From NCBI RefSeq assembly GCF_001625305.1, contig NW_017804365.1, forward strand, positions 580,414 to 644,413: a DNA stretch of 64,000 nt. The letters are read 5' to 3'. Position numbers and translations under genes: made by a program. How positions within the stretch are numbered: position 1 is the stretch's first letter; each line of letters opens with the position of its first letter. Below the pieces are notes generated by a model. The model made no database searches. It was not told the DNA's origin and saw nothing but the letters and a program-made list of their open reading frames with translations. Origin of the DNA: Branchiostoma belcheri (Eukaryota; Chordata; Leptocardii; Amphioxiformes; Branchiostomatidae). Shown one piece after another: positions 1 to 12,797 of this stretch.

Positions 1-160
1 CAAGCTTGTGACGTAATTAGAGAACGAGAGAAACACAGGCAGATATTGATTATGTAAATTAATACTTAATTTGCATAATTGATGAGAAAATGTAATAATT
101 CCATAATGCTAACTGCCTGGAATTTCATACTTGGGGTTGCTGGTGTCTTTTCTAAATTTA
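1..160 (+). mobile_element. Truncated copy of a TIR DNA transposon
   Basis: This stretch matches the internal part of the elements at 2942-3840 and 12798-13684 (the block with repeated 'atttgcataatt' and 'gcctggaatttcatact'). Neither terminus is present, so it is a fragment. Confidence 0.6.
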
Positions 161-740
161 AAGAGACCAGTGTTACTGCAGTAACGTACGGACCTCCCAC
201 GACGCCCATTTCCGAACTTGATCTTGCTGTCGTCAACGGTAACTTGCTCGCAAAAAATCGTGAACATCCATTTGCAGATTCTCGAATTATCCCGCTAACA
301 ACAATAACGACCACCACAAAAGGTCAAAATCAATGACATGGGAACCCCCACGAGGCCCATATCCGAACTTGACCTTGGTATTTTCAATGGTAACTTGCCA
401 ACTAAAAACATGAACATCCATTTAAAGATTCTCGAGTTATCTTGATGACAAGAAAAAACACAAAAAAACAAAGGTACAACTGCAGTGACATAGAAACCCC
501 CACGGGGCCCATCTTTGAACTTGACCTCGGCATTTTCAACGGTAACTTGCCCACTAAAAATAATGAACATACATTTAAGGATTCTCGAGATATCTTGATG
601 ACAAGGAAAAAACACCAAAAACCAAGGTCAACTACAGTGACTTAGGAACCCCCCACGAAGCCCATTTTTAGCCTTGACAATGGCCACCCCTAAATCAACC
701 TGCCTGCCAAAAATCGTGAACCTCGGACCTTGCCTTCAAG
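160..740. repeat. Tandem repeat, about 150-bp unit, four units
   Basis: Units recur at about 205, 355, 507 and 661, each beginning near 'cccat..ccgaacttg' and ending in 'attctcga..tatc'. Spacing is 150-154 bp, so the units do not keep one frame. The first three have short open frames with related peptides (ELDL..NGNL). The fourth is diverged. No gene is assigned. Confidence 0.7.
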
Positions 741-825
741 AGTTATCGTGCCTAATCTGCCAAACAGTGCAAAACCGATTTCATAACCTTCTCCGAAGGC
801 ATAGCCTTCAGTCGAAGGCAACTAT

Positions 826-1260
826 GACGAATGAATATCTTTTTGAAAACGAAAGTTAACAGCTATGTCGTTGGGTATAAAGCTGCCGCCATATGTTTCC
901 CGTTTTTTATGAACATTGCAAGATCCATCAATGTACATTTGGATACGTAGTATTGAAGGACCCACAACTGTATCGTTTTGAATACCATCTTCAATTCCAC
1001 AATGATATTTACCACCCATTAACTAACCTAGTAGAATGTTTGAAACTAGTGAAAACTGGTCATCAAGGTCAATTAATGAAACCCTGTGGAGAAATTGTAT
1101 TAGCTCTAGCTGTTTCATCATACAATTTTGGGCAAATGTGTCAGAGGTATAACACCACAGTACAATAGCAGACTCAACAATTATGAATCTTTTATTTGCC
1201 ATGAAAAGTTGTCAGTTATTTGAATTGCTGAATGTAATGAGATTCTGCTAAATTAAGTGT
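826..1260 (+). other. 3' flank of a third NTase-TPR gene copy
   Basis: This block is closely similar to the DNA downstream of the two complete NTase-TPR genes (about 9230-9980 and 19860-21000). Shared parts include 'attgaaggacccacaactg', 'gaaactagtgaaaact' and 'gattctgctaaatt'. No TPR coding sequence lies upstream of it. It therefore marks a deleted or displaced family member, with an internal deletion around 1210 relative to the other flanks. Confidence 0.7.
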
Positions 1261-1289
1261 ACCTGCACAAAATAACATGTTGCTCCGAG

Positions 1290-1576
1290 AGATATGAGAG
1301 ATACGAGAAATGTCGAACAGGTGGTTGGAGGTTAGTTAGATTATACATAATGCTGTCTCCATCCCACACTCAACCAGGATTGTCCCGGTGGCTCGATGCT
1401 CCCGCCGCATCAATCACACTCAAACATTGCAGGCCATCGCGAGCAGAAACAACTTTTACAGGCTCTCGTTCTTCCCCCGTACCATCAGGGAATGGAACGA
1501 ACTTGAGCCTGGTGCGGTGGAGGCGGGGTCTCTCGCCCAGTTCAAATCTGAACTGGCGAGGACCCTGCTGCATTGA
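1290..1576 (+). mobile_element. LINE reverse-transcriptase 3' end, degraded
   Basis: The frame ending with the stop at 1574-1576 encodes the typical C-terminal tail of non-LTR retrotransposon reverse transcriptase: a run of aromatic residues, then FFPRTIREWNELEP, then a Leu/Phe/Lys-rich helix ending in ARTLLH. Only about 60-90 residues remain. The element inserted at the end of the gene-family flank at 826-1260, since the similarity to the other flanks stops there. Confidence 0.7.
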
Positions 1577-1744
1577 GCCACCCCATCATGTCTTGTATAT
1601 ATGTAAATATTACTAACGCACTAATGCACTTGTCCTGTCTTTAGCACACACAAAATCAGTTGTCTTATGCTCCTTTCTCAGCTCTCCTTGTTTTTCCCTT
1701 TGTTTTTTATGTACCGGGCACAACTGTTACTAACAATGCGTAAC

Positions 1745-2275
1745 GACTGCCAATAATACTACTCTGTAGTGCTGGGCAGTAACGAAGAAGAAGGAGGGCC
1801 GTTCGAGAGGAGACAGATCGGCGTTCGGCGGCTAGCAAACAGCAAACAGAAGAAGAGAACGTTCAAAGGGAGGAAGAACAAGAGTGGACATATTATGACG
1901 TAGACAGTACGAGTATGACCAGCGTGATGTAAACAGCATGAGCAGACCTGCACGTGTTCTACAGGACGATCATTCCGACGGGGCACAGCAGAAACGCCGG
2001 ACACGCTGCTACGCGATCTACTCGTCAACTCACCACTATTACCTTCGTCACTCGCCATCGTGCAACACGGGGACAACCTACTCACCCCATCGGACAAAGG
2101 CAAATCTGGAAAGCTACACAAAGACGACCAAAACAAAGGCAAGGACATTATAGTTAGTGACAATGGACAATGGATTCTGACTCTCAGCCTAATACGTGGT
2201 ACGTTTCATTACCATTAACGCCCGCGGTCTACGGAAAAGATCTGTTTGTAGAGCTGATTGCCTAATTAAAATCTA
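1745..2275 (+). mobile_element. Probable LINE 5' fragment
   Basis: A GA-rich leader is followed near 2195-2265 by a short frame reading FITINARGLRKRS, which resembles the N-terminal strand of APE-type endonucleases in LINE ORF2. A stop follows almost at once, so this is a broken fragment. The assignment rests on one short motif. Confidence 0.35.
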
Positions 2276-2499
2276 GTTATTCTCTAATAACTACGGGTAA
2301 TTAGTAGATATCAATTTGTGCAAACGTACATTTGTAGCTTTGACCATTATGCACATGGAAATCATACTTTTATTGCAGTTATTTGTACCAAAGTGCTATA
2401 TTATAACTTTAAAGATGATTACATTTGGGGCAATAAAATATGATGACGTCATCTATATGGTCCATAAAATCATCTTCATAACGCTTTTGAACCAAAATA

Positions 2500-2715
2500 T
2501 CAATATCTGCAACGGGCAAAACTATGATGCATCATTAACTAAACATCCAATGAAAACCGCAAAACATACTTTCACGTCCCCACACTTCCTTCATACTACA
2601 CAGGTGCCCACAGGCGCAGGTCTTTTGATTCTTCAATACAATAAGGCTTCTAGCAGGCACAGTACATTCTGCTGACCTACTTGACAAGTATGCTACGGCC
2701 GTATCAATTTAATGT
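2500..2715. repeat. Dispersed repeat shared with 60.8-60.95 kb
   Basis: The segment 'gatgcatcattaactaaaca' and the following sequence to 'gacaagtatgctacgg' recurs in reverse orientation at about 60810-60945. It looks like a small transposon fragment. No termini were found. Confidence 0.5.
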
Positions 2716-2941
2716 GATTGTAAACCCAGATTCTCTGACTTGGCATCAAACATGAAGCGCCATATGTGCATTAGGTGTAAAACGTGAATGAAGCGTTATG
2801 CGTAGTAAGTTTGTGGGAATTTTAGCACAAAGCTTGATCGCAGGAACTCTTATGCAGATCGCTGAAAATTACGGTTTACATTGCCTAGTCCTACCGTTTG
2901 GCCAATGGAATATTCCTGAATTATGAACTCCTACATGTCAT

Positions 2942-3840
2942 TACCTTCGCCAAGAAGGTTATGTTTTCAGGGGCGTTCGTGTATGTGTGTGTCTGTCTGT
3001 CTGTCTGTCTGTCTGTAAACACGATAACTTGAGAAGGCCTTGATGGATTGTCTTGATACTTGGTAGGTGGGTAGGTCTTGATGAGACCTCAAAATGATTA
3101 GATTTTGGACCCCCTAGCGGCTTGTTATGGTACTGCAGCTGAACTTCCGGTTTTGATATCTCATGATCTAGACATGCTATGGTGATGAAATTTAGATGGT
3201 AGGTAGCTCTTGTGCTGGGGAAGAAGTGACGTGAGTTTAGGCCCCCTAGTGGCTTGCTCTGGAACTGCAGCGATATATTTTTGAAAATATTCAAAAGGGG
3301 ATAACTCAAGAACCGGTTGACGGATCGTCATGATTTTTGGTATGTAGGTAGCTTACGTGATGCTTAATATAATTATGTGAAAATTATGCAAATATGGATG
3401 TAATTTGCATAATTTATGGGGAAATTCTATAAATCAGCTGTATTCCATGATAGGACAATTAAAGCTTGTGACATTGGTAATTGACAACGAAAGAAACACA
3501 GGAAAATATTGATTATGTTAATAATGACTTAATTTGCATAATTAATGAGAAAAGTTTATAATTATGTAATGATAACTGCCTGGAATTTCATACTTGTGGT
3601 ATTTGAAAGTTAAATTGAGGTGAACATCATTAAACATAATTTATTCAAATCAGGACCTCATTTGCATAAGTTATTAGGAAATGCTAGAATGCATTGTTTG
3701 TTAGTATAAGACTGTTTTTTGGTTGAGATTATGATAAAATGATATAATTCATGAAAATTAGGTTCCTATTTCTTAAATCGGGGGAATAATCTAATGTATA
3801 ATTTGTCAGTCATAAAGATTAACATCATTTGGCGAAGGTA
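2942..3840 (+). mobile_element. Non-autonomous DNA transposon with 12-bp TIRs
   Basis: TACCTTCGCCAA at 2942-2953 is matched by its exact reverse complement at 3829-3840. Inside are a (CTGT)n tract at about 2990-3015, two related paragraphs containing 'cccctag.ggcttg', and an AT-rich half with repeated 'atttgcataatt'. No transposase frame is visible. A second copy lies at 12798-13684 and a fragment at 1-160. Confidence 0.8.
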
Positions 3841-4723
3841 TGAGATCGGGGAACTCTAGTTAAGGATGTGAGTACACCTGGGGACTTCTTCTTTCAAAAT
3901 AAAACAAATAAACAAAGCTGATCATGAAACAAACAAACGTATGTACTCATACTACTCATTATTTATAGAGACGTTAAGACGTAAAGCGCCAGATAAACCT
4001 TGTCACGCCTCTCGATGAATGGAACATTCCAAGGGGAATCCCCCTTTCGTAAAGGTGAGTCACTCAGGGGACTTCCGCATTTTTCGAGGGGACGTCGACA
4101 TACGCCGTCGCGAGCTGAAACCTAAGACACCAGTGGAGAATAAAAGGTGAGTTTTTACGTAGATCAGGCTACAGATTTTTACCATAAGGTATAAGGTATG
4201 ACATACAGTTGACAATACAGAACACTGTACACGCACTTCGCACCTAGCGGGGCTTAAAACTCTTCGAAGCAAGAATGTACATGTTTCTGATTTGCTAGCC
4301 TACCGCCCCCCTCCCCCATCCCGTTGCAAAAATGATAAAGATTCACCTTTGTCTCCTCTTCCTTTTGCTTAAAGAAACATTCACGAGAGTTTTAAATGGT
4401 TCTGGACTGGTACACACTCTGCTTCTTCATTAACTGGTGCCAAATTATTACAGAGGATGCCATCCATATAATCAATGTCCTAACGTAATTGTATATATAC
4501 ATTCAGCACGTCCATGATTCGTGCAATTCTTATTCTCTCTCAGGTCAATGAGCCCGAGTGCCTTCGACAAAGCATAACATAAGCAATATTGGTACCATGA
4601 AGAACTGTACGACAATGTGAGGACACTGTTGGTCATAATCTTCTATATCGTGCTTGTAAGGAAGCAAGATCAAAGAACAGATTCTGATTGCTAAGCAAAG
4701 AAACCCTGTCAGGAGGAACAAAA
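3841..4723 (+). promoter_or_regulatory. Upstream region of NTase-TPR copy 1
   Basis: No gene is seen between the transposon and the start codon. The last 180 bp or so align with the upstream DNA of copy 2 (14600-14777), including 'caggtcaat' and 'aggaggaacaaa' before the ATG. Where copy 2 has TATATAAGG, this copy has a TATA-less sequence near 4610 (aactgtacgacaatg), so the core promoter may be damaged. Confidence 0.45.
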
Positions 4724-7700
4724 ATGTCACACACCGAGCTGTCTACAGTGGTGGACGAATTTCGGGAACTAGACTTAATCTTTAAAAGCGGTTCTGATCT
4801 GGATGTTGTAGAGAGGGGATACGCACGGAAGTTGGTTCACGCTATAAGTACTCAAAATGAGGTTTTGGAGTGTGAAGCCTTGAAAGGTCTCGGAGACTTG
4901 TACCTGCACAAAGCAAAGATGAAAAAACATAAAGCAGAAAACTTCCACAAGGCCTGCTCGTTGTACACAGAACTTTTACGGTATTACACTAGTACTGAGG
5001 AGAAGCAAGTTGTACAGCATCGCATCAGATATGCAGAGAAATGTACGAAACTGGTCCATGATCAAAAGGTTCTAAAAGCGTGTGCTACGAATACAGGCAA
5101 TACCATATTGGCTGTGTCCAAAACCCTTCACGAAGTGAGAAAGAAGCCCAGGTTGAAAGGACATGGTACGGTGCCCTTGATTGAAGGTTATACAAATTCT
5201 TTGGTAAAAGCAATCGTGGAAGGGAACAAACGTTTGGAAATAGAATCCTTGAAGAGCCTGGGAGATGTGTACCTAGAGAAGGGAAGGGTTGGTAAGGACG
5301 AGACAGCGTTCAGTAAATCAGCTGGTCTGTACCGAGCGGCGCTGGACCGCTGTGAAGATTCAGACGGCAGAGAAACGCTAAGACACCGCATCAAGTACGC
5401 AGAGAAAGTCAAGGAAAAAGAACGCAAGGTTAGAAAATGTTAATCATTTTCAATCATATAATTTTTATATGTTTTTGGCTTGTTGCACAAAATAATGACC
5501 CAAAATCCTTGTCAAAATGCATGTTCTGTATATTTAATTGACGATTGGAAATCCTACTTTTCTTACGTGCTACTAGGTTATTGTTTACAAATCTAAGCTA
5601 ATTTTCCATCTTCATTCATTATCTTCTTTCCACAGAAACGCCGAGAATCGGGACGAACCAGAAACAAGAAAGTTGGAAACAGCAGCAAAGACAAACAGGA
5701 AGTCACAGACAGGTTTGTTTGCTGTCTTTTATTTAGTTTTGCACCGACAAGATGAGATTGATGCTCAGCATATTAACAGTACATTAAAAGTCTCACGTCC
5801 TGTATGGGCTTAAGTTACAGTATCAATAATTGTGACTCCTTTTCTACAGAACGTACCAAGACCAGCTACAGGAGGGCTGCAGGGCCCTGCAGACAGGGGA
5901 CCTGGACACGGCAGAACGGAACTTTGCAGCAGCGCTCAAGGCCGTTCATGGGAAAGGTGAGTGTACCTGCCACATGATGACAATCTAGATTTTATCAAAA
6001 CCCACAAATTTTAGAAAAGGTAGGACATTATGTCTTCCATGGTTTACAAACGAGAAGTCAAACCCTTCAGACACAGTTTTAGACATAGCAATAGTTTTAG
6101 ACAATTAGATTTCATATTTCGTTACATTTTAAAGTTATTTTATACCCTGTTTCAATGTTTCGTTATGTCTGTAACTTGCAATTAGCCTTCGGGCATGGAT
6201 TTGCGCATGCAATGAACTTATTACAGCAAGGTCAGTGAAGTCAATATAAAAAGATACGAGTACACAGGTGTGTATTTGTGTACCACACACTGTGTCAGCT
6301 AACGCGCAAATGAGCTTTTGAAAAAAAAAACCTCTTGGGGCATAGGTATCTAGCAACGATCGTTTCATGTTCCAATGCAGGTCAGCACTGGAATGAGACA
6401 GAGCCCCTTTGCAAATTAAGCGATGTCTACCTAAAGAGAGGAGAGAAGTCAAAAGACGGAGGTGATTTCACCAAGGCTGCAGCACTCAGTAACGCAGCAC
6501 TGGTGAGAGCAAAGATAGAACACAGAGAGGGCATCAAGAAAACATGCCAGGAAATAACACAATCTTTTGTTAAGCACGTCCTGAGTATCGACCAAACGGT
6601 ACCCACGGATGACGTAGAGAAACACAAATCAATGTTAACAGAATGCCGCTGCTATGTGGAAGAAGAAATCAAAAGAATTGAGCAGCAGATAGATCCTTAC
6701 AGCCTAGATGACAACGACCCAGAGACAATGGAAGTAGAGAAGAAGAGAGTGGAAGCAAACAAAGCCCTGTTTGACACTATTGTTCATCAGCGAAAATCAT
6801 TCATATCTGACCTTGTAGATGAGTGTATGGAGGTTATGGGTCCCCCTCCCTGTAAGTACGCCATGATAGGACTGGGTTCACAGGCCACAGGACTAGTAAC
6901 ACCATACTCCGATCTGGAGTTTGCTATTTTGATAGAGGAGGAAACAGAAAACAGTCTAGAATACTTTAAAAACCTCACATATTACCTTCATCTCAAAGTG
7001 ATCAATCTAGGGGAAACCATTCTCCCGGCCATGGCGATCAAGTCTCTCAATGACTTCGAGTCAAAGAACAAGCTTGACAACTGGTTCTTCGACTCTGTAA
7101 CGCCACGTGGCTTTTCTTTCGATGGAGCCATGCCACATGCATGTAAAACCCCACTAGGGAGAGGTAAAACATGCCTCCTTATTCGTACACCACACCACAT
7201 GGCAAAATTTCTTGAAGTTGACGTTAAGATACATCTTAAGAAAGGCTACCACCTAGCGAGTGTGTTGGGAAATGTATCATTAATTACTGGAGAACAAGGC
7301 TTGGTCGACAAATATACCGTTGCATGGAATCAGCAACTGAAAAAAAATGGAAGTGAAATTGCCAGGCTACTAGCAAACAATATCTTGATGGAAAATACCA
7401 AGACGTTTGAAATGCAGAATCCGACTGACCAAATGCTAAATGTAAAGAAAGAAGTTTATCGCTTTTCAAGCCTTGCAGTATCTTGTTGGGCACTGCTCTG
7501 TGACATACAGCCGACCACAATCTGGGAGACTATACAGGCTATGTACAAGAAGGGTGCCATTAGTGATAAGAACGCACATCACTTAATGGTTCTGGTCAGC
7601 ATCTCAGCAGAACTGAGGTTGCGAACTTACATGAACAATCGTGGTCAGGTGGAAAACATGTCAGTCTTATCGTCAATGTCAGTCAATGCTGACATTGAGG

Positions 7701-9146
7701 AAAAAATAAAGAGAATTTTCCACTTCTCCAACGTAAACACAGCTCAAGAGATACTACTACACGGCAACACCTTTGAAATACTTTGTTTCGCAACTTAGCA
7801 ACAGTCAACAAGTAGAAGAGCCCTCGATTATTTTCGACAACTCTTTACTACTACAAGCATATGTTTACGAAAGTCTGTGCGACTACAACCAATCGAAGAC
7901 ATGCCTTGAACAGGAAATTCAAACAGTGCTATCAACACACGGAACGGGTGTAATTCATCCTAGCATTGCCGGGTTACTTGTTAAGATGGGTAACGCCTGC
8001 GGTAAACTTGGTGATCATAGAAAGGCTGTCAGCTATCAAGCGCAGTCACTACAGATGAGGCGGAGTATTCATGGTAAGAACACTGAACATCCTGATATCG
8101 CCTGGTCACTTAACAACTTGGGTAATGCCTGGAGTGACCTTGGTGATTACAGAAAGGCCGTGAGCTATTATGAACAGGCACTAGAGATGATGCGGAGTAT
8201 CTATGGTGAGGGCAACGCACACCCTGATATCGCCTCGTCACTTAACAACTTGGGTGCCGCCTGGAAGAACCTTGGTGATCATAGAAAGGCAGTCAGCTAT
8301 CATGAACAGGCGCTAGAGATGAGGCGGAGTATCTATGGTGAGGGCAACGCACATTCTGACATCGCTTCGTCACTAGGCAACTTGGGTGTCGCCTGGAAGA
8401 ACCTTGGTGATTACAGAAAGGCCGTCAGCTATCATGAACAGGCGCTAGAGATGATGCGGAGTATCTATGGTGAGGGCAACGCACATCCTGACATCGCCGC
8501 GTCACTTAACAACTTCGCTAATACCTGGAGTGACCTTGGTGATTACAGAAAGGCAGTCAGCTATCATGAACAGGCACTAGAGATGATGCGGAGTATCTAT
8601 GGTGAGGGCAACGCACATCATGACATCGCCAAGTCACTTAACAACTTGGGTACCACCTGGAGTCACCTTGGCGATTACAGAAAGGCCGTCAGCTATCATG
8701 AACAGGCACTAGAGATGAGGCGGAGTATCTATGGTGAGGGCAACGCACATCCTGATATCACCTCGTCACTTAACAACTTGGGTAATGCCTGGATTGGCCT
8801 GGGTGATTACAGAAAGGCCGTCAGCTATCATGAACAGGCACTAGAGATGAGGCGGAGTATCTATATTGAGGGCAACGCACATCCTGACATCGCCTCGTCA
8901 CTTAACAACTTGGGTAATGCCTGGAGAGACCTTGGTGATTACAGAAAGGCCGTCAGCTATCATGAACAGGCACTACAAATGAGGCGGAATGTCTATGGTG
9001 AGGACATGGCACATCCTCACATCGCGAACTCACTTAAAAACTTGTGCCTTGCCTGGAGAGACTTTGGTGATCGCAGAAAGGCCGCCTCTTACTACGCTCA
9101 GTTTACACGGATAAAGCAGATGATTGATGGGACTTATAGGCCCTGA
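4724..9146 (+). CDS. NTase-TPR protein, copy 1 (probably broken by a +1 frameshift)
   Basis: I see four exons: 4724-5428, 5636-5712, 5850-5956 and 6381-9146. All have GT-AG borders and phases matching copy 2. The start is the ATG at 4724, which matches MSHT in copy 2. Exon 1 encodes two related helical blocks of about 100 residues with LGDxYL motifs. The last exon carries a GlnD/DUF294-like nucleotidyltransferase domain with the G-S...D-L-E motif ([16 protein letters not shown]), a DUF294_C-like helical part ([10 protein letters not shown]), then nine 42-residue kinesin-light-chain-type TPRs. The summed exon length is 3655 nt, one base over a multiple of three. The extra base near 7738 ends the NTase frame at 7798, and the TPR frame continues to 9146. 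No other stop interrupts the gene, so the break is recent or an assembly error. The enzyme substrate is unknown. Confidence 0.8.
7734..7742 (+). other. +1 frameshift site in copy 1
   Basis: Copy 1 reads 'aacgtaaacacagctca' where copy 2 (about 17821-17836) reads 'aacgtaaaacagctca', a gain of one base. Downstream of it the protein frame of copy 2 is found in the next frame, without an intron. Confidence 0.8.
7955..9095 (+). repeat. Nine 126-bp TPR-coding repeats
   Basis: Each unit encodes 42 residues around [20 protein letters not shown] and [14 protein letters not shown]. Variation between units is concentrated at the two positions before LGD, the residue after it (Y/H) and the AWxx positions. 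The last unit ([14 protein letters not shown]) is the diverged cap and is shared with copy 2. Confidence 0.9.
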
Positions 9147-9990
9147 CATTGCTAATATACTGACGAACTTTTTGTGTCCCAGAAATCGTTAAATAGCTAC
9201 ACAGAAAGCAGAAAACAATGATTATGAATTATGACGAATTTATGTTGTTTTAAAAACCGAAGTGAAGAGCTATGTTGTTTGTTATAAATTGGCCGTGACA
9301 TGTTTCCCGTTTTTTTTAAAGATTGCAAGATCAAGCAATGTACATTTGGATATGTAGTATTGAAGGACCCACAACTGTATCGTTTTAAATACCATCTTAA
9401 TTCCACAATGATATTCACCCTCCATTAACTAACCTAATAGAATGTTTGAAACTAGTGAAAACTATGGTCATTATGGTCAATTAAACCGTATGGAGAAATC
9501 ATGTAAAATACAATAATTGTATTTGCTCTAGTTGTTTCATAATACAATTGTTGGCAGAGGTACAAATGTATAACATGACAGTACAACGGCAAGTCAACAA
9601 TCAGAAATATTTCGACATGAAACGTTTTATCGGACAAACTGTTTCCAACAAAGCATTCCAACTTTATACGATCAATGTGGATAACTATGCAGTTAAATTT
9701 CTGTTAAATCCAAACAATAAAGGGCTCCAAATGATCATTTCACCTGTAATATATTATGAGGTTGCTAGATGGCGCTACTGCACACATGGCTAGGGATGGT
9801 ATGAGTTTGAATGGTCACCAATAGTTGGTATGGGCAATATCTACCTACATAGTAACTACAGAAGTTTGGCAAAACGCCAATCAACGTTTGTCAAGGCTTT
9901 GTCCAAATTTGCAGTTTTCTTGACGTTGAAATTGAATTGCTGAATCCATTGAAATTCTGCTAAATTAAATGTCGTAGCCTATTGACTTGC
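9147..9990 (+). other. 3' flank of NTase-TPR copy 1
   Basis: This non-coding DNA aligns with the flank of copy 2 (19763-21010) and the third flank (826-1260), so the duplication unit extended about 850 bp past the stop codon. No clear coding content is seen. Confidence 0.65.
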
Positions 9991-10583
9991 CAGTAATCTT
10001 TAATCTTTTTTTTCCTTTCTCTGCAATATGCATACATATGACCAAAGTTTAATATATGACCAAAGTTGATAGAGATATGTGTAGGCCTGTCTGTCATGTT
10101 TTTTTCTTCATAATTTAAGTTTCATATATGTAAGATTGCATGATTTAATGTCTAAGAATGTAAAACGAATATGGCAATCAAGAGAAAGAGGCTATAAGAC
10201 TTATTGTGCATTAACATTTTTCTCAAAGCTCATTATCATGTAATCTGAGATCATCATGAGGCTGGTCCTATGGTGACAAGGTTTCTTTGTTCTATTCTTA
10301 AGGACTTTAATTACGATGATTGCTGTAGTATTTATTGGGTATAATGGAGAACTAAAATGACTGGTAAGGAATAAATTTTAAAGTCTCTGGTTCAATGTGC
10401 AAGGATGTATTTGTAACTTAGACCATATTGTTTTGATTATATGAATGACATTTTCTGGGCGCTCCAGGACTGATGCGAGCATGCAAATAGAAATAGGTTA
10501 AAACTATAAAGGTAACATTTGTAAAGCAAATGCATGATGTTTACCTTAGCAACATTGCAGCATTATTCTTACTCAAACACATT

Positions 10584-10618
<35 letters not shown>

Positions 10619-12797
10619 ATATATATATATATATATAATATATGGTGACAGTCTAAATCCCTCTAGCTATAAAGATTGCAACATGATGTAACGTTAAAGT
10701 TTCAGAGCTGATTACGACTTTACGATTTGCGGCTAATGTCCAATTATGAATTACGTTGATTTTTGCGGAGGCTGCCTACGAATTACGAAGTCTATTTATA
10801 AAACGGCCTGATTACGCCTTACGAAAAAGGGCTTGTAGGCCCCTTTGAAATCTAAGTGGTCAGGAAGGATTTACAAATGACTAAAAACACACAGAGGATG
10901 GTATACTACATTTGCCTGTGAAACCCAAGCTCTGCCTCGAGTAGAGAACAAAGAAAAGGAGGACGAAAAGGCGAAAAACAGAGTCAGCTTTATCCTGGAT
11001 GACAGTGTTTGAGTGATACTCAGCTGCCCTACACCGAGTGAAGGAGGAATATGGAGCCATCCCAGCATCCCTTTCAAACCTTGCAGTCCTATAATGGCCG
11101 CACCTGGGGTCGTATCAAGGTCACCTGAGTTAGCACCGAATGGCAGTCGCTCCAGACCCTTGCGATTAGGCCTCAAGAAATGCTCCTCACAATTCAGCCA
11201 CAAAGCTCACTGCAAGAGCCGTTGTTTATGTGTAACACAGTATTGTTTCAATGTCGCTCATAGGCCATATATATCTGATCATGTGGATGGCATCCGTGCG
11301 CGCATGAATTTTCTTCTTCTGTTTCCAAAACGCTTACGACCATACTATAAATCGTTCAAGCAGCTGTAAAACGAGAAAATATATGCCGTGAATTGACAAT
11401 TGTCGAAGTATGTCAAAAGCAATTCTAAAGAAAAGGAAGAAAATGTGAAGAAATGCAAATAAAGAGTCTATTATTCGCAATACCATACTCGGTGTGTTAC
11501 GTCAAACGTCATGACTACGTAGATTTCATAATGAATCAACTTTTTCTTTTGCCAAACTTTTTTTCGCACGCTCGCATCAGTTTTGTGTTTCCCAGAGGAC
11601 GTCATCCATATAATCAAATCAACATGGCCTAACACAGTATTGTATTAAAGTATTAAAAAAATCTTTCAATCTTTACTTTCAATTGATAAATACAATATCG
11701 TGAAACCATCTGATTTCCATATATCCGCTAAATTGACTCCCCTGTCACGGACACCAATATCTATGATTATTTGGAATAAAGAGAAACATTAGTATTTAAA
11801 AAAAACTGTCAGGATTTGATTAATTGTTGACAACAACGTAAACACTGGGACAATGGAGGTCGGATAGAAGATCGTTATCAAGAACCAAGCTAGTAACACG
11901 GCCCGGAGTTTTGTTTTTAACAGGCTTGCTTATTGTGACGTAGCCTATATTGATATCTACGCAGATACAGTCCGTCTGGTTTTGTTATCTATTTATAAAC
12001 TATGTCTCATATCGGCCAGGTCAACTTATCATAACAACTAGTGCCTCACTAGTAGACTCCTGTGACGTATCTAACTCGCGTCATTGCTTAAACGCGATGC
12101 AACGTGACCAATTATAATTATTATGTCATTATTATGGGTCAGCGAACACAGGGTGATCTTGTACGATTTGTACGCTATAGACAGGCTTATTTACATTGTT
12201 CCTTTAGCACTAGACGGTAAAGTATACGGATAAAACGATACACTACTGAATAAAGAGGATGTGGTAGAGATTTCGTGGATTTTTACTAGAAAAACAGGTC
12301 TTTAAATTAAACAAGAGGGGTCTGTATTTGGGCGGGGTTCGAACGCAAACCAGATTTACAAGTTCTCTTTGTCAATTACTATCGGACAATCTGATTGGCC
12401 TACCCTTGGGCGAACCCAGTATTCAAGGTTTCTCTCGCTCGTTCTGTGTAGTCTCGAATACTAGTTTGGGGGCACGTCATACGCCAAGCCGTAGTGAACT
12501 CCAGGTTTTCAACCTTACCCTTTCTTCGAAACGTGTTTCGAGACCGTACGGACAACAAGGATACAGTACTGAGGAACGTTACCGTGTGAGGACCGACAAG
12601 ATTGGACTATCGCGGGTTTTTTTGATCGGTTCGGCGTTGGCGATATGTTTTGCCGCCGGTAAGTCAACATTCCATACCTGTTAATACTGAGATCGTCCTG
12701 ACGATATAGACATGTTTCGATCATGTTGTCAGTTCACACGGACAGAGATTTTTATTCTGAAACATAACATGGGTATCTTAGATCACCATAATGTTGT
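9991..12797. other. Intergenic region without recognised genes
   Basis: The region holds an AT microsatellite (10584-10641), an AT-rich repeat with 'gattacgccttacga' phrases (10690-10850) and unrecognised sequence. Part of 11280-11350 recurs inverted at about 14060-14150. An exon-like segment ends in a good donor at 12660 but has no ATG in its frame. Confidence 0.5.
10584..10641. repeat. (AT)n microsatellite
   Basis: A run of TA dinucleotides with a few AA interruptions. Confidence 0.95.

Noticed and set aside
1257..1616. 119-residue frame at the left end
   Set aside because: It is the wrong frame of the LINE fragment at 1290-1576.
10871..11203. 110-residue minus-strand frame
   Set aside because: No family pattern, and it lies in repeat-like DNA.
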